From: Marinomonas sp. THO17
GTDB taxonomy: Bacteria; Pseudomonadota; Gammaproteobacteria; Pseudomonadales; Marinomonadaceae
DNA: 64,000 bases
Direction of reading: 5' to 3'
Assembly (NCBI RefSeq): GCF_040436405.1
Contig: NZ_AP031575.1
Location: forward strand, 2,779,501-2,843,500
This document shows positions 34,841-45,320 of the stretch, piece by piece. Position 1 is the stretch's first letter, and each line of letters begins with the position of its first letter. The notes beneath the pieces were generated by a model. That model saw only the letters and a list, made by a program, of their open reading frames with translations, had not been told where the DNA came from and did not search any database. The translations under genes were made by a program, and so were the position numbers.

Positions 34841-35599
34841 ATGAGTCAACAAAACAAGGTATGGATTACCGGTGCCAGTTCAGGTATCGGGTTAGCTTTG
34901 GTTAAGCACTATTTACAAGCAGATTGGCGAGTCATTGCCAGTGCAAGGTCTGAAGGTGATTTAAGCGAATTAATGGCAACAGACAGCCGTCTCACTTTTG
35001 TGCCATTCGACATAGTGGATAAAACAAAAATAGTGAGTGTGCGTGACGAGATTGCCAAGCAAGTGGATTGTCTTGATTGTGCTATTCTTAACGCTGGCAC
35101 CTGTGAATACTTAGACATAGAAGGTGAACAAACGGATTGGTCTATGATGGAACGAATTATGTCCGTAAATTTCTTTGGCATGGTAAACAGTGTAGAAATG
35201 TGTTTGCCCTTGCTACAAAAATCTTCTCAACCGCATCTGGTGGGTATCAGTTCTCAGGCAGTTCAAGCTGCCTTTCCAAGAGCCGAGGCCTATGGTGCCA
35301 GCAAAGCAGCAATTCGTTATTTTTTATCTTCACTGCGCATGGACTTAAACCCCTTAGGTATCGATGTGACCTGTATTTTACCTGGTTTTGTGGATACTCC
35401 ACTAACCCGAAAAAATACTTTTGATATGCCTTTTTTGATGTCCGCTGACGACGCGGCGCAAGGCATGTATCGAGCCATACAAAAACGTCCTTACGAGTAT
35501 GCTTTCCCTAGACCTTTATCTGCAATGCTTTGGTTGGGACGCCATTTTCCGAAATGGTGGTTAAAAAAGTTAGCACCGAATAAAACAGACAATTCATAA
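34841..35599 (+). CDS. Short-chain dehydrogenase/reductase
   Basis: A 252-residue Rossmann-fold oxidoreductase with WITGASSGIGLALVKHY at the N terminus and catalytic YGASKAAIRYF near 150, including the Tyr-x3-Lys pair. ATG 34841 has a GAGGGAG site. The product is part of the envelope-lipid operon; the reaction may be reduction of a lipid-derived aldehyde or ketone. Substrate not readable from sequence. Confidence 0.88.
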   Translation: MSQQNKVWITGASSGIGLALVKHYLQADWRVIASARSEGDLSELMATDSRLTFVPFDIVDKTKIVSVRDEIAKQVDCLDCAILNAGTCEYLDIEGEQTDWSMMERIMSVNFFGMVNSVEMCLPLLQKSSQPHLVGISSQAVQAAFPRAEAYGASKAAIRYFLSSLRMDLNPLGIDVTCILPGFVDTPLTRKNTFDMPFLMSADDAAQGMYRAIQKRPYEYAFPRPLSAMLWLGRHFPKWWLKKLAPNKTDNS

Positions 35600-35662
35600 C
35601 GAAAATAATAACGACAGGAAGATGTGTTAAAAAAAGATCATCCTGTTACGAGGAGAAAGTGA

Positions 35663-36913
35663 GTGAAAATCGCCATTATTGGTTCAGGGATTTCCGGATT
35701 AACCAGTGCTTATTTATTGCAGAAAAAACATGATGTAACCCTATATGAATCAGCGGAACGCATTGGTGGTCATACGGCGACAGTTGAAGTTCAAGAAGCG
35801 GGGCGAATTCTTGCTATTGATACAGGCTTTATTGTTTTCAATGATTGGACTTACCCAAATTTCATTCGTTTGATGGATGAAATAGGTGTGCCATCTCGTC
35901 CAACTGAGATGAGTTTCAGTGTGAGTTGTCAGCGTACTGGCCTAGAGTACGGTGGTAACAATCTCAACACCCTATTTGCACAACGTCGTAACCTGCTTAA
36001 TTTGCCCTATCTTGGTATGTTGAAAGACATTTTACGTTTTAACAAAGAAGCCATTCGGGATTTAGCTGCGGGTCAGCTAAAAGAAGATATCAAACTCGGC
36101 GAATATTTGGCGGAACGAGGCTATGGTAAGCGTTTTGCTGAACATTATTTGATTCCTATGGGCAGTGCCATTTGGTCGTCTACTTTGGAAGAAATGATGG
36201 ACTTTCCACTCATCTTTTTTGTGCGCTTTTTCAAAAATCACGGTTTGCTCAGTGTCAATGATCGCCCTCAATGGCGTGTCATTGAGGGCGGTTCTTCTGC
36301 GTATTTACAGCCCTTGGTGGCAAGCTTCAAAGATAAGATTGTGCTGGGTGCTGACATCAAACAAGTGCAACGTTTAGACAATGGAGTGATGTTGGAATTT
36401 GCTGACGGTAACACAGAGATGTTTGATGAGGTGGTGTTTGCTTGCCATAGCGACCAAGCTTTGGCTTTGTTAGCGGATCCTAGTCGGCAAGAACGGGATA
36501 TCTTATCAGCCATTCCGTATCGTAATAATGAAGTGGTGTTGCATACGGATACGCGCTTATTACCAAAAGCCAAACTGGCCTGGTCCAGTTGGAATTATCA
36601 TTTGGGGGAAGAGCAAAATAAGCCTGCCACCTTAAGCTATAACATGAACATACTTCAGCATTTGGACAGCGATACCACTTATGTGGTGACCTTGAACCAA
36701 ACGCAAATGATTGATCAAAATAAGATTTTAGGCCGTTTTAATTACGCTCATCCAACCTTCACCATTGAAGGTATTGATGCTCAGGGGCGCTGGTCAGAAA
36801 TCAATGGTGTCAATCATACTTGGTTCTGTGGGGCCTATTGGCGCAATGGTTTTCATGAAGACGGATGTTGGAGCGGGGTGCGTGTCGCAGAGGGCTTGGG
36901 AGTAAATTGGTAA
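35663..36913 (+). CDS. FAD-dependent amine-oxidase-like protein
   Basis: A 416-residue flavoprotein (GTG start, GAGGAG site) with [18 protein letters not shown] and [10 protein letters not shown] at the N terminus for FAD binding. It belongs to the amine oxidase/phytoene-desaturase-like group usually annotated as NAD/FAD-binding protein and consistently found next to DUF1365 and Cfa. In Rhodobacter, homologous gene neighbourhoods take part in unsaturated and furan fatty-acid formation under RpoE/ChrR; the same role here is inference. Stop overlaps the next start (TAATG). Confidence 0.87.
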   Translation: MKIAIIGSGISGLTSAYLLQKKHDVTLYESAERIGGHTATVEVQEAGRILAIDTGFIVFNDWTYPNFIRLMDEIGVPSRPTEMSFSVSCQRTGLEYGGNNLNTLFAQRRNLLNLPYLGMLKDILRFNKEAIRDLAAGQLKEDIKLGEYLAERGYGKRFAEHYLIPMGSAIWSSTLEEMMDFPLIFFVRFFKNHGLLSVNDRPQWRVIEGGSSAYLQPLVASFKDKIVLGADIKQVQRLDNGVMLEFADGNTEMFDEVVFACHSDQALALLADPSRQERDILSAIPYRNNEVVLHTDTRLLPKAKLAWSSWNYHLGEEQNKPATLSYNMNILQHLDSDTTYVVTLNQTQMIDQNKILGRFNYAHPTFTIEGIDAQGRWSEINGVNHTWFCGAYWRNGFHEDGCWSGVRVAEGLGVNW

Positions 36914-37692
36914 TGTCGGCTTATCCTTCACAGTCTGCACAGACACAAAGTGCCATCTATTATGGCACGGTGCGTCATCGTCGTTTTGAGCCCCGTCATC
37001 ATGCCTTTCAATATAAGGTCTTTATGATGTATTTCGATTTGGATGAATTGGATCATGTTTTGGCGATGAGCCCTTGGTGGTCAACTCAGTTTTGGTCATT
37101 GGCGCGCTTTGTTCGTAAAGACTATTTTGGTGATAACTGTCTTCCCATTAAGCAAGCTGTGCAGGGAGAAGTGTTTCGTCAACTTGGTATCAGTTTGAAT
37201 GGGCCTGTGTGTATGCTCACTAACTGTCGCTACTTCGGCTTTATTATTAACCCTATCACCATTTATTACTGTTTTGACCACGAAAAGCAACTACAAGCTA
37301 TGTTGCTGGAGGTAACGAATACCCCGTGGGGCGAAAAGGTGGCTTACGTACTGAGATGTGATCCACAACAAGATCGTCAGCGTATCCAGTTTGGTAAAGA
37401 AATGCACGTGTCTCCATTCCATCCGATGAATCATTACTATGATTGGCGGAGTAATCTGCCAGAAGACAAATTGACCGTGCATATGCAAAACAAAGTCTTA
37501 GAGTCCAACGAATGTGTTTTTGATGCCACTTTGGCTTTGTCTAAGTTGCCGATGAACAGTAAGAACCTGCGTAATGTCTTGCTTTTTTATCCTTTTATGA
37601 CAGCAAAAGTTGCATTCGGAATTTATTGGCAAGCAATGAAACTGTGGCTGAAAAGAGTGCCTTTTTATAGCCATCCAAAAACATTAACTTAA
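36913..37692 (+). CDS. DUF1365 protein
   Basis: A 259-residue protein. ATG 36913 overlaps the upstream stop, proving coupling. The DUF1365 pattern is clear: [37 protein letters not shown], and [17 protein letters not shown]. Members sit between the FAD protein and a cyclopropane synthase and are thought to help modify membrane fatty acids; the biochemical activity is not established to my knowledge. Ends 31 bp before cfa. Confidence 0.9.
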   Translation: MSAYPSQSAQTQSAIYYGTVRHRRFEPRHHAFQYKVFMMYFDLDELDHVLAMSPWWSTQFWSLARFVRKDYFGDNCLPIKQAVQGEVFRQLGISLNGPVCMLTNCRYFGFIINPITIYYCFDHEKQLQAMLLEVTNTPWGEKVAYVLRCDPQQDRQRIQFGKEMHVSPFHPMNHYYDWRSNLPEDKLTVHMQNKVLESNECVFDATLALSKLPMNSKNLRNVLLFYPFMTAKVAFGIYWQAMKLWLKRVPFYSHPKTLT

Positions 37693-37723
37693 GTAGATTA
37701 GTAAGATAAGAGGTTCCACTAGT

Positions 37724-38995
37724 ATGAGTTTGGCCAGTGTAGAAAATCATAAGCAAGCTAAGAAATCCTCTTCCTCCCGAATTGATAGCATGGCACGTAA
37801 AATGGTGTTCGCCATGTTAAACCGTCTTTCCATAGGTCACCTTACTCTTGAGGAAGAGGGTATGGTGTATTCCTTTGGAGAACCTCTTACCAAGGCTAAA
37901 TACGTAGCGCACATTCGTGTTGAAGACAAAACGGCTTATCGGGATGTTTTTTTCAACAGCAGCATAGGCTCTGGCGAAGCTTTTATGAAAGGTTATTGGT
38001 CGTCGCCTGACTTAGTCGGTGTGATTCGTCTGATGGTGGCCAACTTAAATTTGATTAATAAAATGGACCAGAAACGGCCGATTTGGTCACGTATTGGCAG
38101 CAAAATTCTGCATAAAATGAATGCCAATACCAAAAAAGGTTCACGGGAAAATATTTCTGCTCACTATGATTTGAGTAACGATTTTTTCTCGCTTTTTTTG
38201 GATCCTACCATGATGTATTCGGCGGCCTTTTATGCAGAAGAAGAAGCCACGTTGGAAGAAGCCGCTGTGTATAAACTGGATCGTATCTGTCAGAAATTGC
38301 AGTTGAAAGAAAGCGATCATTTATTGGAAATTGGTAGCGGATGGGGAGGCATGGCGATTTATGCCGCTAAACATTATGGCTGTCATGTTACTACTACCAC
38401 CATTTCGCAACAACAATATGACTTTGCTAAAGAGCGGATACAGGCTGAAGGCTTACAAGACCAAATCACGCTTCTGCTCGACGATTATCGCGACCTACAA
38501 GGTCAATACGATAAGTTGGTGTCCATTGAAATGATCGAAGCTGTCGGTCATGAATATTACGATAGCTACTTCAGTAAATGCAGTGAGTTGTTGAAGCCAG
38601 AAGGTTTGATGGTGATTCAAGCCATTACCATTGCAGATCAGCGTTATGATTATGCCCGTCGTTCAGTCGACTTTATACAGCGTTATATATTTCCGGGTGG
38701 TTGCCTCCCTTCCAATCAGGTGATTGCAGACAAAATTGCTAAGAAAACTGATATGCAAATCATTGGTCTAGAAGACATCACAGAACACTATGCGAAAACC
38801 TTAGCAGACTGGCGAGCACGTTTTCATGGGGCTCGTCAGGAAATTTCAGCCATGGGCTTTGACGATGTGTTTTGTCGTATGTGGGATTTTTATTTGGCGT
38901 ACTGTGAAGGGGGCTTTAAAGAGCGTGCCATCAGCACGGGTCAATTCATTTTTGCCAAACCTGAGTATCGTTTAACGCTTCCAACAGGACAATAA
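37724..38995 (+). CDS. cfa: Cyclopropane-fatty-acyl-phospholipid synthase family methyltransferase
   Basis: A 423-residue SAM-dependent enzyme that transfers a methylene or methyl group to unsaturated acyl chains in phospholipids. Motif I is HLLEIGSGWGGMAIYAA near 203-219; NISAHYDLSNDFFSLFLD and the QRYIFPGGCLPS segment are typical of Cfa. In ECF11/ChrR operons the homologue can act as a methyltransferase in furan or branched fatty-acid formation instead of making cyclopropanes. Five bases before the next gene. Confidence 0.92.
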   Translation: MSLASVENHKQAKKSSSSRIDSMARKMVFAMLNRLSIGHLTLEEEGMVYSFGEPLTKAKYVAHIRVEDKTAYRDVFFNSSIGSGEAFMKGYWSSPDLVGVIRLMVANLNLINKMDQKRPIWSRIGSKILHKMNANTKKGSRENISAHYDLSNDFFSLFLDPTMMYSAAFYAEEEATLEEAAVYKLDRICQKLQLKESDHLLEIGSGWGGMAIYAAKHYGCHVTTTTISQQQYDFAKERIQAEGLQDQITLLLDDYRDLQGQYDKLVSIEMIEAVGHEYYDSYFSKCSELLKPEGLMVIQAITIADQRYDYARRSVDFIQRYIFPGGCLPSNQVIADKIAKKTDMQIIGLEDITEHYAKTLADWRARFHGARQEISAMGFDDVFCRMWDFYLAYCEGGFKERAISTGQFIFAKPEYRLTLPTGQ

Positions 38996-38999
38996 AGCC

Positions 39000-39521
39000 A
39001 TGGCAAAGAAGGCCATTTTAAATGGAATATTATTTCAAACAGTATGGTTTATTTGTCTTTTAAGTGGCTCTCTTTGGGCGGTGCTTGCCACCGCCGTTTA
39101 CCTTGTTTTGCACCAGCGGTTTTTCATTAAAAACACCAAAGAATGGCGCCTCATCTTGTTGTTTCTAGCACTTGGCTTATTGGTGGATGGTAGTTTGTTT
39201 CGTTGGTCTGTTTTTACCTCTGAGACGGACGTTTGGACAGTACAAGGTATTCCTCCATTATGGCTCTTATGTTTGTGGATAAGTGTGGCCACCTTATTTG
39301 CTCACAGTTTGGTTTTTCTCCAACAAAGGTATTGGTTGGCGGCGGTATTTGGTTTGGTTGGCCCAACCATGAGTTATTTTGCTGGTGCCAATATGGCTGG
39401 AGTGTCTTTAGCACAACCTGTTTGGCAAAGCTTGCTGCTGGTGGCATTTATATGGGCCATGATTTTGCCTCTTGGCGTTTGGTTAACGCATAAGTGGCAA
39501 CTTACTGAAAAGCGGGAATAA
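39000..39521 (+). CDS. DUF2878 membrane protein
   Basis: A 173-residue protein with five to six hydrophobic segments and few charged residues. The sequence (NGILFQTVWFICLLSGS, YLVLHQRFF, LGLLVDGSLFRWSVF) matches the DUF2878 family, regularly in this operon type. It ends one base before the next start, so the two are coupled. Function unknown. Confidence 0.83.
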   Translation: MAKKAILNGILFQTVWFICLLSGSLWAVLATAVYLVLHQRFFIKNTKEWRLILLFLALGLLVDGSLFRWSVFTSETDVWTVQGIPPLWLLCLWISVATLFAHSLVFLQQRYWLAAVFGLVGPTMSYFAGANMAGVSLAQPVWQSLLLVAFIWAMILPLGVWLTHKWQLTEKRE

Positions 39522-39522
39522 T

Positions 39523-40242
39523 ATGTTTTATTCACTATCGAATGCTGTGTGTTTAGTCTTTATGAGTATGCTACTAAGCGGTGTGGTTGTGGCTGCCCAA
39601 GGGTCAACGCCGAGCTCGGCTTTTGGTCAGGCTTACAGTTTAGAAAGTGGGGAACTGCTTTACACAGAACGACATCAAGCCTTGCCTAATCGTCAGCACA
39701 GTGTGGTATACGCTGAGCCAGACGGTCAAGTCTTTGCGCGTAAACAAATCGATTTCTCTCAATCTTTGATACGTCCCAGTTTTCAACAGTTGAATCAGCG
39801 CAATGGTGAATACATTAAGGTGGCGCAACAAGGTGACAGTTTTTTAGTAAGTTACCGAGAAAGCACGGACACTGAAGAAGAAACTGAGAGGATCAGCGAC
39901 CAAACCAATATGGTTATAGACGCAGGTTTTGATGCTTTTGTGCGCCAATATTGGCAAGCCTTGATGACAGGTAAAGCCATGGACATTGACTATTTGGTGC
40001 CTAGCAAACAGACCACTTTTTCATTTCGTTTTCAGCAGGCGTCCTGTTTAGCCGGCACGCCAGCGAATGCGGTTTGTTTTACTTTGTCACCCGTTTCTTG
40101 GCTGGTTAAATTGGCGGTTGATCCAATCGTTGTTGCTTATGACAAAGGGCAACAGCAGCTCTTACGCTTCACTGGTCGCGCCAACATTAGTAACGCTGAA
40201 GGCAAATATCAAAGTGTTGATATTCGCTACCAATATGATTAG
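39523..40242 (+). CDS. Secreted protein of the ECF lipid operon
   Basis: A 239-residue exported protein with a signal peptide (hydrophobic 5-24, probable cleavage after VVAA). The mature part is beta-rich, with HSVVYAEPDGQVFARKQIDFS and a later LVPSKQTTFSFRF strand. I do not recognise a named domain with certainty; homologues follow DUF2878 in similar operons. It probably works in the periplasm, perhaps binding lipid. Confidence 0.72.
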   Translation: MFYSLSNAVCLVFMSMLLSGVVVAAQGSTPSSAFGQAYSLESGELLYTERHQALPNRQHSVVYAEPDGQVFARKQIDFSQSLIRPSFQQLNQRNGEYIKVAQQGDSFLVSYRESTDTEEETERISDQTNMVIDAGFDAFVRQYWQALMTGKAMDIDYLVPSKQTTFSFRFQQASCLAGTPANAVCFTLSPVSWLVKLAVDPIVVAYDKGQQQLLRFTGRANISNAEGKYQSVDIRYQYD

Positions 40243-40260
40243 TAACATTAGGGGATCACT

Positions 40261-40800
40261 ATGAAACGCATATCATTGAAACACGGACTGATTATCCTAT
40301 TTGCCAGCTTCTTCTTATCTGCTTGCTCCACTACAGAGGTCTCCATTTACGCCAACAACACGCCGAAATTTGATCTACAATCCTTTTTCTCTGGTGAGTT
40401 ACGTGCGCATGGCATACTGAAAAATCGCAGCGGTAAGGTCATTCGTTATTTTAATGCTACATTGGATGGCCGTTGGGAAAAGGGTGTGGGTACCTTAGTA
40501 GAAGTCTTTGTGTTTGATGACGGTGAAATACAAAATCGTACTTGGACCATGACCCCCAATGCCTCAGGTCAATACATAGCGACAGCCAATGATGTGGTTG
40601 GCTCAGGTGAAATCAAAATGGCGGGAAATGCCTTATTTATGAAATACGTGCTGCAAGTGCCTTACGATGGTGACATTATTGAAGTCACGGTGGATGACCG
40701 CATGTACATGGTGAAAGAGGGTGTGGTAATCAATGAGTCTGTGATGACTAAATTTGGTTTTGAAGTAGGCTATTTGTCCATTGTGATCGAAAAGGTTTAA
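40261..40800 (+). CDS. DUF3833 lipoprotein
   Basis: A 179-residue lipoprotein with lipobox LSAC (about residue 21). The DUF3833 pattern is visible: FFSGELRAHGILKNRSG, RYFNATLDGRW, a DDGEIQNRTW segment and the MYMVKEGVVINES strand. Ser/Thr after the lipid-bearing Cys suggests the outer membrane. Last gene of the sigma-driven operon, 18 bp after the secreted-protein gene. Function unknown. Confidence 0.87.
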   Translation: MKRISLKHGLIILFASFFLSACSTTEVSIYANNTPKFDLQSFFSGELRAHGILKNRSGKVIRYFNATLDGRWEKGVGTLVEVFVFDDGEIQNRTWTMTPNASGQYIATANDVVGSGEIKMAGNALFMKYVLQVPYDGDIIEVTVDDRMYMVKEGVVINESVMTKFGFEVGYLSIVIEKV

Positions 40801-40935
40801 AAGTGTCTTTTGGTTACTCAAGCAGTCTCCTTCTATAACTCCTTTGATCTGATTCACAATTCATTACATTGATAACTTGCTGATAGCCGCAATGCCAACT
40901 AGGTTTTTAGTTGGTATCAGTAACAATCTTTATGG

Positions 40936-42969
40936 ATGAGTTTCTCAATGCGGCCCATATCTTTACTGTCAAATAGGTTCAACCAATTAAGCTTGAAAAT
41001 GAAGTTATTGTGCCTGGTTATTATTTTTATTGGCACATTGACCACTCTTATTCTGTATACCGTCATTTCATTAAATCAACAGTCCAATGATACCTTGGTG
41101 GTCAACATTGCTGGCCGTCAACGTATGCTGACGCAAAAAATTACCAAAGAATTCTTACTGGCATTAGAAGTCGCTAAGTTAACTCAGACCAAGCCAAATC
41201 TTGAAGCGGTACATAAATCGGAAAGATTGTTTGATCAATCTCTTGAGGCCTTAACCTATGGAGGGGAGACTTTTACGGATTTGGGCATGACACAAGCTGT
41301 TGAACTTCCGCCCCCACCTAATGAAGACATTAAAGCTCAATTGGAAAGGGTTGCTGTGTTGTGGAAGGCGCATGAGGAAAATATTGAACGCATTGCCGCA
41401 GAAGATTACGAAGTTGATGTGTTGCAAATGATCAGTGAAAACAGTGTCAATGTATTGGCCAATATGAACAAGGCTGTGGTGATGTTTAGTCAGGCATCGC
41501 AAGCCAAAATCAAGCAAATGGTGAGGAATCAAATTATCGCCGCTGGCCTGGTGTTTGTTTTAATGGCTATTTTTTATGGTTTGATTTTGCGCAGCATCAT
41601 GCGTTCTATTAACTTTGCCATCGACACCACACGTCAAATTGCTGATGGTAATTTGCAAAATCAACATAAGGAGATTGCCAGCTATCCCAATAATGAGATG
41701 GGTGATTTGATGCGAAATGTCGAGCAGATGCGGGTTTCCTTACATGAAGTCATCGCTCTGGTTCAGAAACACGGTCGACAAATGTCTCATTCAGCGCATC
41801 AGGTGTCGGATATTTCTCATGAAATTTCGGCAACGGGGAAAACACAACAGAAAAGCTCGAATGAGCTACATTCAGCCATTTCATCTTTATTAGAGGCGTC
41901 TAATGAAGTCAGTGGTAATATTACCTTGGCCGCCAACAGCTCCAAAGATACCTTATCTATCTCGGCTGATGGTATTGAGTTGGTAAATAATAATATCCAA
42001 CAATTTGATAGCGCTGTCGGGACGGTAAACCAAGCGGCAGAACAAATGGGAGCACTCAAAGACTTCTCGGTGCAAATCAATGACATTATCGATTCCATAC
42101 ATGATATTGCCGACCAAACCAATTTGCTGGCTTTGAATGCCGCCATAGAAGCCGCCAGAGCAGGTGAGCAGGGGCGCGGTTTTGCGGTTGTGGCCGATGA
42201 GGTTCGAAGCTTGGCAGCTCGTACTTCAAGCTCCAGTAAGGATATTTCCGAGTTGCTTGCTCAATTGATGGGGAAAGTCGACATCTCTGTGACCTCGATG
42301 AATCAAGTGGTTGAAATGGTGGATCAAGCGCAGGAAACGTCGAAGCAAACCATGACCTCCTTTACTGCTATGTCGGAAGGCATTGGTACTACCTCGGCGA
42401 ATATGGAAACGATCGCGCAATTGAACCAAAAACAAATGGATCATTTCGAAGTGTTGAACAGAAAGCTAGAACACTTAGCGGATGCCTTAGATGAAAGTAA
42501 CAGTAAAGCCAATACCACCTCTATGGTGGCGGACGATCTTTATCATATCTCTGAGAAGCTGGAAACGCATCTAGAAGGCTTTATTACCGAAACCCATGAG
42601 TTTGTGGCGAAAGCTGATCATGAAAAACGTAATGCTCCTCGATCGGAAAACAAAATGCGGTTGTATGTAGAGCAAGGTGATATGTCTGGAGAAGGCATGA
42701 CCAATGATATCAGTAAGCAAGGCATTAAATTCCGCTCAAAACTGCAATTGGACCCACAATTGCTTGTTACGTTACAAATTGTGTTACCAGAAGAAATTAA
42801 AAGGCAAGGAAGCCAAGCTCTCTTGTCTTTAAAAGCGAATATTATTCGAGTGGAGCAGCATAGTGCATACTTTATTTATTCTCTCAAGTTTGATGACGTG
42901 TCGGCGCAACAAGAGCAAGTATTAAAAGCGTTATTTACCTTCTTCAAGGGCCCTCATTCGTTTAAGTAA
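40936..42969 (+). CDS. Chemoreceptor with PilJ-type sensor and C-terminal PilZ
   Basis: A 677-residue transmembrane MCP. The N-terminal periplasmic domain is of the type IV pili/NarX-like kind ([19 protein letters not shown], about 54-73), followed by the second membrane helix (about 200-220), HAMP, and a signalling hairpin with [19 protein letters not shown] (about 391-410). The last 100 residues form a PilZ-like domain ([13 protein letters not shown]), so c-di-GMP may tune it, although the RxxxR motif is not clear. ATG 40948 is an alternative start. Confidence 0.88.
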   Translation: MSFSMRPISLLSNRFNQLSLKMKLLCLVIIFIGTLTTLILYTVISLNQQSNDTLVVNIAGRQRMLTQKITKEFLLALEVAKLTQTKPNLEAVHKSERLFDQSLEALTYGGETFTDLGMTQAVELPPPPNEDIKAQLERVAVLWKAHEENIERIAAEDYEVDVLQMISENSVNVLANMNKAVVMFSQASQAKIKQMVRNQIIAAGLVFVLMAIFYGLILRSIMRSINFAIDTTRQIADGNLQNQHKEIASYPNNEMGDLMRNVEQMRVSLHEVIALVQKHGRQMSHSAHQVSDISHEISATGKTQQKSSNELHSAISSLLEASNEVSGNITLAANSSKDTLSISADGIELVNNNIQQFDSAVGTVNQAAEQMGALKDFSVQINDIIDSIHDIADQTNLLALNAAIEAARAGEQGRGFAVVADEVRSLAARTSSSSKDISELLAQLMGKVDISVTSMNQVVEMVDQAQETSKQTMTSFTAMSEGIGTTSANMETIAQLNQKQMDHFEVLNRKLEHLADALDESNSKANTTSMVADDLYHISEKLETHLEGFITETHEFVAKADHEKRNAPRSENKMRLYVEQGDMSGEGMTNDISKQGIKFRSKLQLDPQLLVTLQIVLPEEIKRQGSQALLSLKANIIRVEQHSAYFIYSLKFDDVSAQQEQVLKALFTFFKGPHSFK

Positions 42970-43018
42970 TGCACTGAATTAATGCTGGTAATCTGTACTA
43001 ATCCAAACTCAACCCCTT

Positions 43019-43058
43019 GCCCTATCATCAAGGTTTTTCCTCTCCTTGATGATAGGGC
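43019..43058. terminator. 15-bp perfect hairpin between convergent MCP genes
   Basis: GCCCTATCATCAAGG (43019-43033) and CCTTGATGATAGGGC (43044-43058) are exact reverse complements around TTTTTCCTCT. Placed between two gene ends, so it probably acts as a bidirectional terminator despite lacking a U tract. Confidence 0.68.
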
Positions 43059-43067
43059 ATGGGTAAA

Positions 43068-44804
43068 TTAATCGTCGCTGTTCATATAGGCAGACAATTG
43101 ATCCACATGGCTTTTCGTTTCATCGATAAGAGAAGAAATCTCATGGGCCGATTCTGTCGTACTCTTGGCAAGGTTACGTACTTCGTCTGCTACCACTGCA
43201 AAACCTCGTCCCGCTTCCCCAGCGCGAGCGGATTCAATGGCAGCGTTGAGGGCCAGTAAATTCGTTTGATCAGAAATGCCGTTAATGGTTTGAATGATAC
43301 TACCAATACGCTCTAAAACTTGAGACATAGCGCCGTGTGTTTTCTTGATCACGGCATTTCGTTCTGTGACGTCAGAACCATAAATCAATATTTTACTGAG
43401 ATTACCTTCCGCATCGAATACCGGTGTTATGGCAACGGCCAGAATGAGTTCATTCATGGTCAATTCGGCATTGATGAATTCGCCATTTTGTACCTTACTC
43501 CACTGTTCGGAAGTGATGTAGGTGTTGAGGTTTTTGATATTGCTTTGCAAGGTAGCGAACTCGGAGATAGCAAAACTTTCCATTGCTTTAGGGTTGGCTA
43601 ATTCCAGCTCTCCGTTAGGACTAAATTCCATTACGATATTACTTAAATTAATGGCCTCTAAACGAACATCATTTTCTAAGGCTCTTCGTTTGGTTTCGTC
43701 AATATTAGCTTGGATGGAGATGAACTTAATTAACTCACCATTTTCATCGAACACGGGATTAATTGCCAAACTGATCCAATAAGCATCACCATGTTTATCG
43801 TAATTGAGGATTTCATCGTAGAAGGCAACACGATTACGAAGGTTTTCAGATATCCTTTCCACTGTGGCTTTGGACGTGTGTTCTCCTTGAAGCATCGAAC
43901 CGGGTTTTTTGCCTATCACCTCTTCTAAGGTGTAATGCGTCAGTTTGGTGAAGCCAGGATTGACGTATTCGATTAAGCCCTTCTCATCTGTAATAACAAC
44001 GGAATTGGCTGTTTCGTTGGCCACCAATGAGAGTGTGGCGAATTGTTCTTGTTGTAATTTTTGTTCAGTAATGTCTTTTACAAAGGCGGTGTAAAGAATT
44101 TTGCCATTTGATTCAATTTTAGACAGTGACAAGTTTGCCCAAATCTTTCGGTCGTCAAGTGTTTCGATTTGAATGTCTCGAGAGGTGCCAACAATTTTAT
44201 CGACGCCAGTGGTTCTGTTGGCATTGACCAGATTATCATGATTACCCTGAATGGCTCTGGGCACTAACATCTTAACGTTGTTACCTAATACTTGGTCTCT
44301 TGTGGTTCCCCAGAGCTTTTCTGCGGCCTTATTAAAAAAGATAACATTATTGTTTTCATCTATGGTGACCACCCCATCAATACACTGTTCTAAGGTTTGG
44401 TCAATTCTATCAATGGCTTCTTTTTGTGAGGAAATGTCTTTGATAAAAGCGGTATAGGTGATTTTTCCATTCATTTTAATCCGAGAAAGTGCGAGATTAC
44501 ACCATATATTGGTGCCGTCTTTTCGTGGCACCAATATATCTCTGGATTGGCCGACAATTTTATCAATTCCCGTTGTGCGGTTGGCGTTGACATAGTCATC
44601 GTGATTGGCTTGTATTGCTTTAGGCACCAACATTTTAACGTTATTACCTATCACTTCTGATCGCGTATAGCCCCACAAATTTTCAGCCGCTTTATTAAAA
44701 AATGTGACCTTATTGTTTTCATCAATACTAACGACCGCATCGATCGCTTGTTCTAACACTTGTAAGGTACTGTCGGAAGATCCTGGAAACAATCCGCTTA
44801 ACAT
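43068..44804 (-). CDS. Cytoplasmic multi-PAS chemoreceptor
   Basis: A 578-residue soluble MCP without membrane helices. PAS domains 1 and 2 (about 10-125 and 130-245) are tandem near-copies ([19 protein letters not shown] against [19 protein letters not shown]). A third PAS (about 258-375) is standard, and a fourth (about 385-485) is degenerate. The signalling part at the end is short but has the tip [20 protein letters not shown] and [15 protein letters not shown]. This fits BdlA-like soluble receptors for redox or aerotaxis. Convergent with the PilZ receptor. Confidence 0.88.
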   Translation of the reverse strand: MLSGLFPGSSDSTLQVLEQAIDAVVSIDENNKVTFFNKAAENLWGYTRSEVIGNNVKMLVPKAIQANHDDYVNANRTTGIDKIVGQSRDILVPRKDGTNIWCNLALSRIKMNGKITYTAFIKDISSQKEAIDRIDQTLEQCIDGVVTIDENNNVIFFNKAAEKLWGTTRDQVLGNNVKMLVPRAIQGNHDNLVNANRTTGVDKIVGTSRDIQIETLDDRKIWANLSLSKIESNGKILYTAFVKDITEQKLQQEQFATLSLVANETANSVVITDEKGLIEYVNPGFTKLTHYTLEEVIGKKPGSMLQGEHTSKATVERISENLRNRVAFYDEILNYDKHGDAYWISLAINPVFDENGELIKFISIQANIDETKRRALENDVRLEAINLSNIVMEFSPNGELELANPKAMESFAISEFATLQSNIKNLNTYITSEQWSKVQNGEFINAELTMNELILAVAITPVFDAEGNLSKILIYGSDVTERNAVIKKTHGAMSQVLERIGSIIQTINGISDQTNLLALNAAIESARAGEAGRGFAVVADEVRNLAKSTTESAHEISSLIDETKSHVDQLSAYMNSDD

Positions 44805-45248
44805 AATTTTTCCTCAAATGAGATAGGTCCGTTAGGAAAGAAAGCAATGGTTGTTTTCTTACTATTGAGATTAGAAGACCCCCGTTTTTTTTCAAGTTAG
44901 ATAGTTGAGGGCTTTTGTTAAGGTTTGTATGAATGAAGGTGATTTAGGTGAGCGATGGAATATTGCTGGTCGGATAAGCGTATAGGAGGGCTAACGATAA
45001 AGAAAAGCCAACAGAGGTTTCGAAGGCATGCAAATTTTTTGTGTCATATTATGCTCATTGCGGAACCTTGTCTTTCTATCTTACTAGTATAGAAGTTGCG
45101 TTCATATTATCTGTTGATGGGATAATCAGTCTATTTAAAACATGGATTGAGTATTAGGAAAGACCTATTCGTATCTTTCTTAATTCACGGTCACCTAAGA
45201 TTGGCGCAAATTGAAATCATGTCTGTCTCAGTTTAGGGGAAGTGGATA
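44805..45248. other. Gene-free region between MCP and glycosyltransferase genes
   Basis: This 444-bp stretch has no plausible gene on either strand. It is AT-rich. The promoter of the multi-PAS receptor must lie at its left end; nothing else is recognised before the hairpin at 45249. Confidence 0.5.
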
Positions 45249-45284
45249 CGCCCATGATCCACTTGGACGTCTGGATCATGGGCG
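45249..45284. repeat. 13-bp perfect inverted repeat
   Basis: CGCCCATGATCCA (45249-45261) and TGGATCATGGGCG (45272-45284) pair exactly around CTTGGACGTC, downstream of the glycosyltransferase gene. No T tract on either side, so it may be a terminator or a structured site. Confidence 0.7.
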
Positions 45285-45320
45285 CATGAGAGAACCGTTA
45301 TTTTAGAAGAGGGGAGTTTG

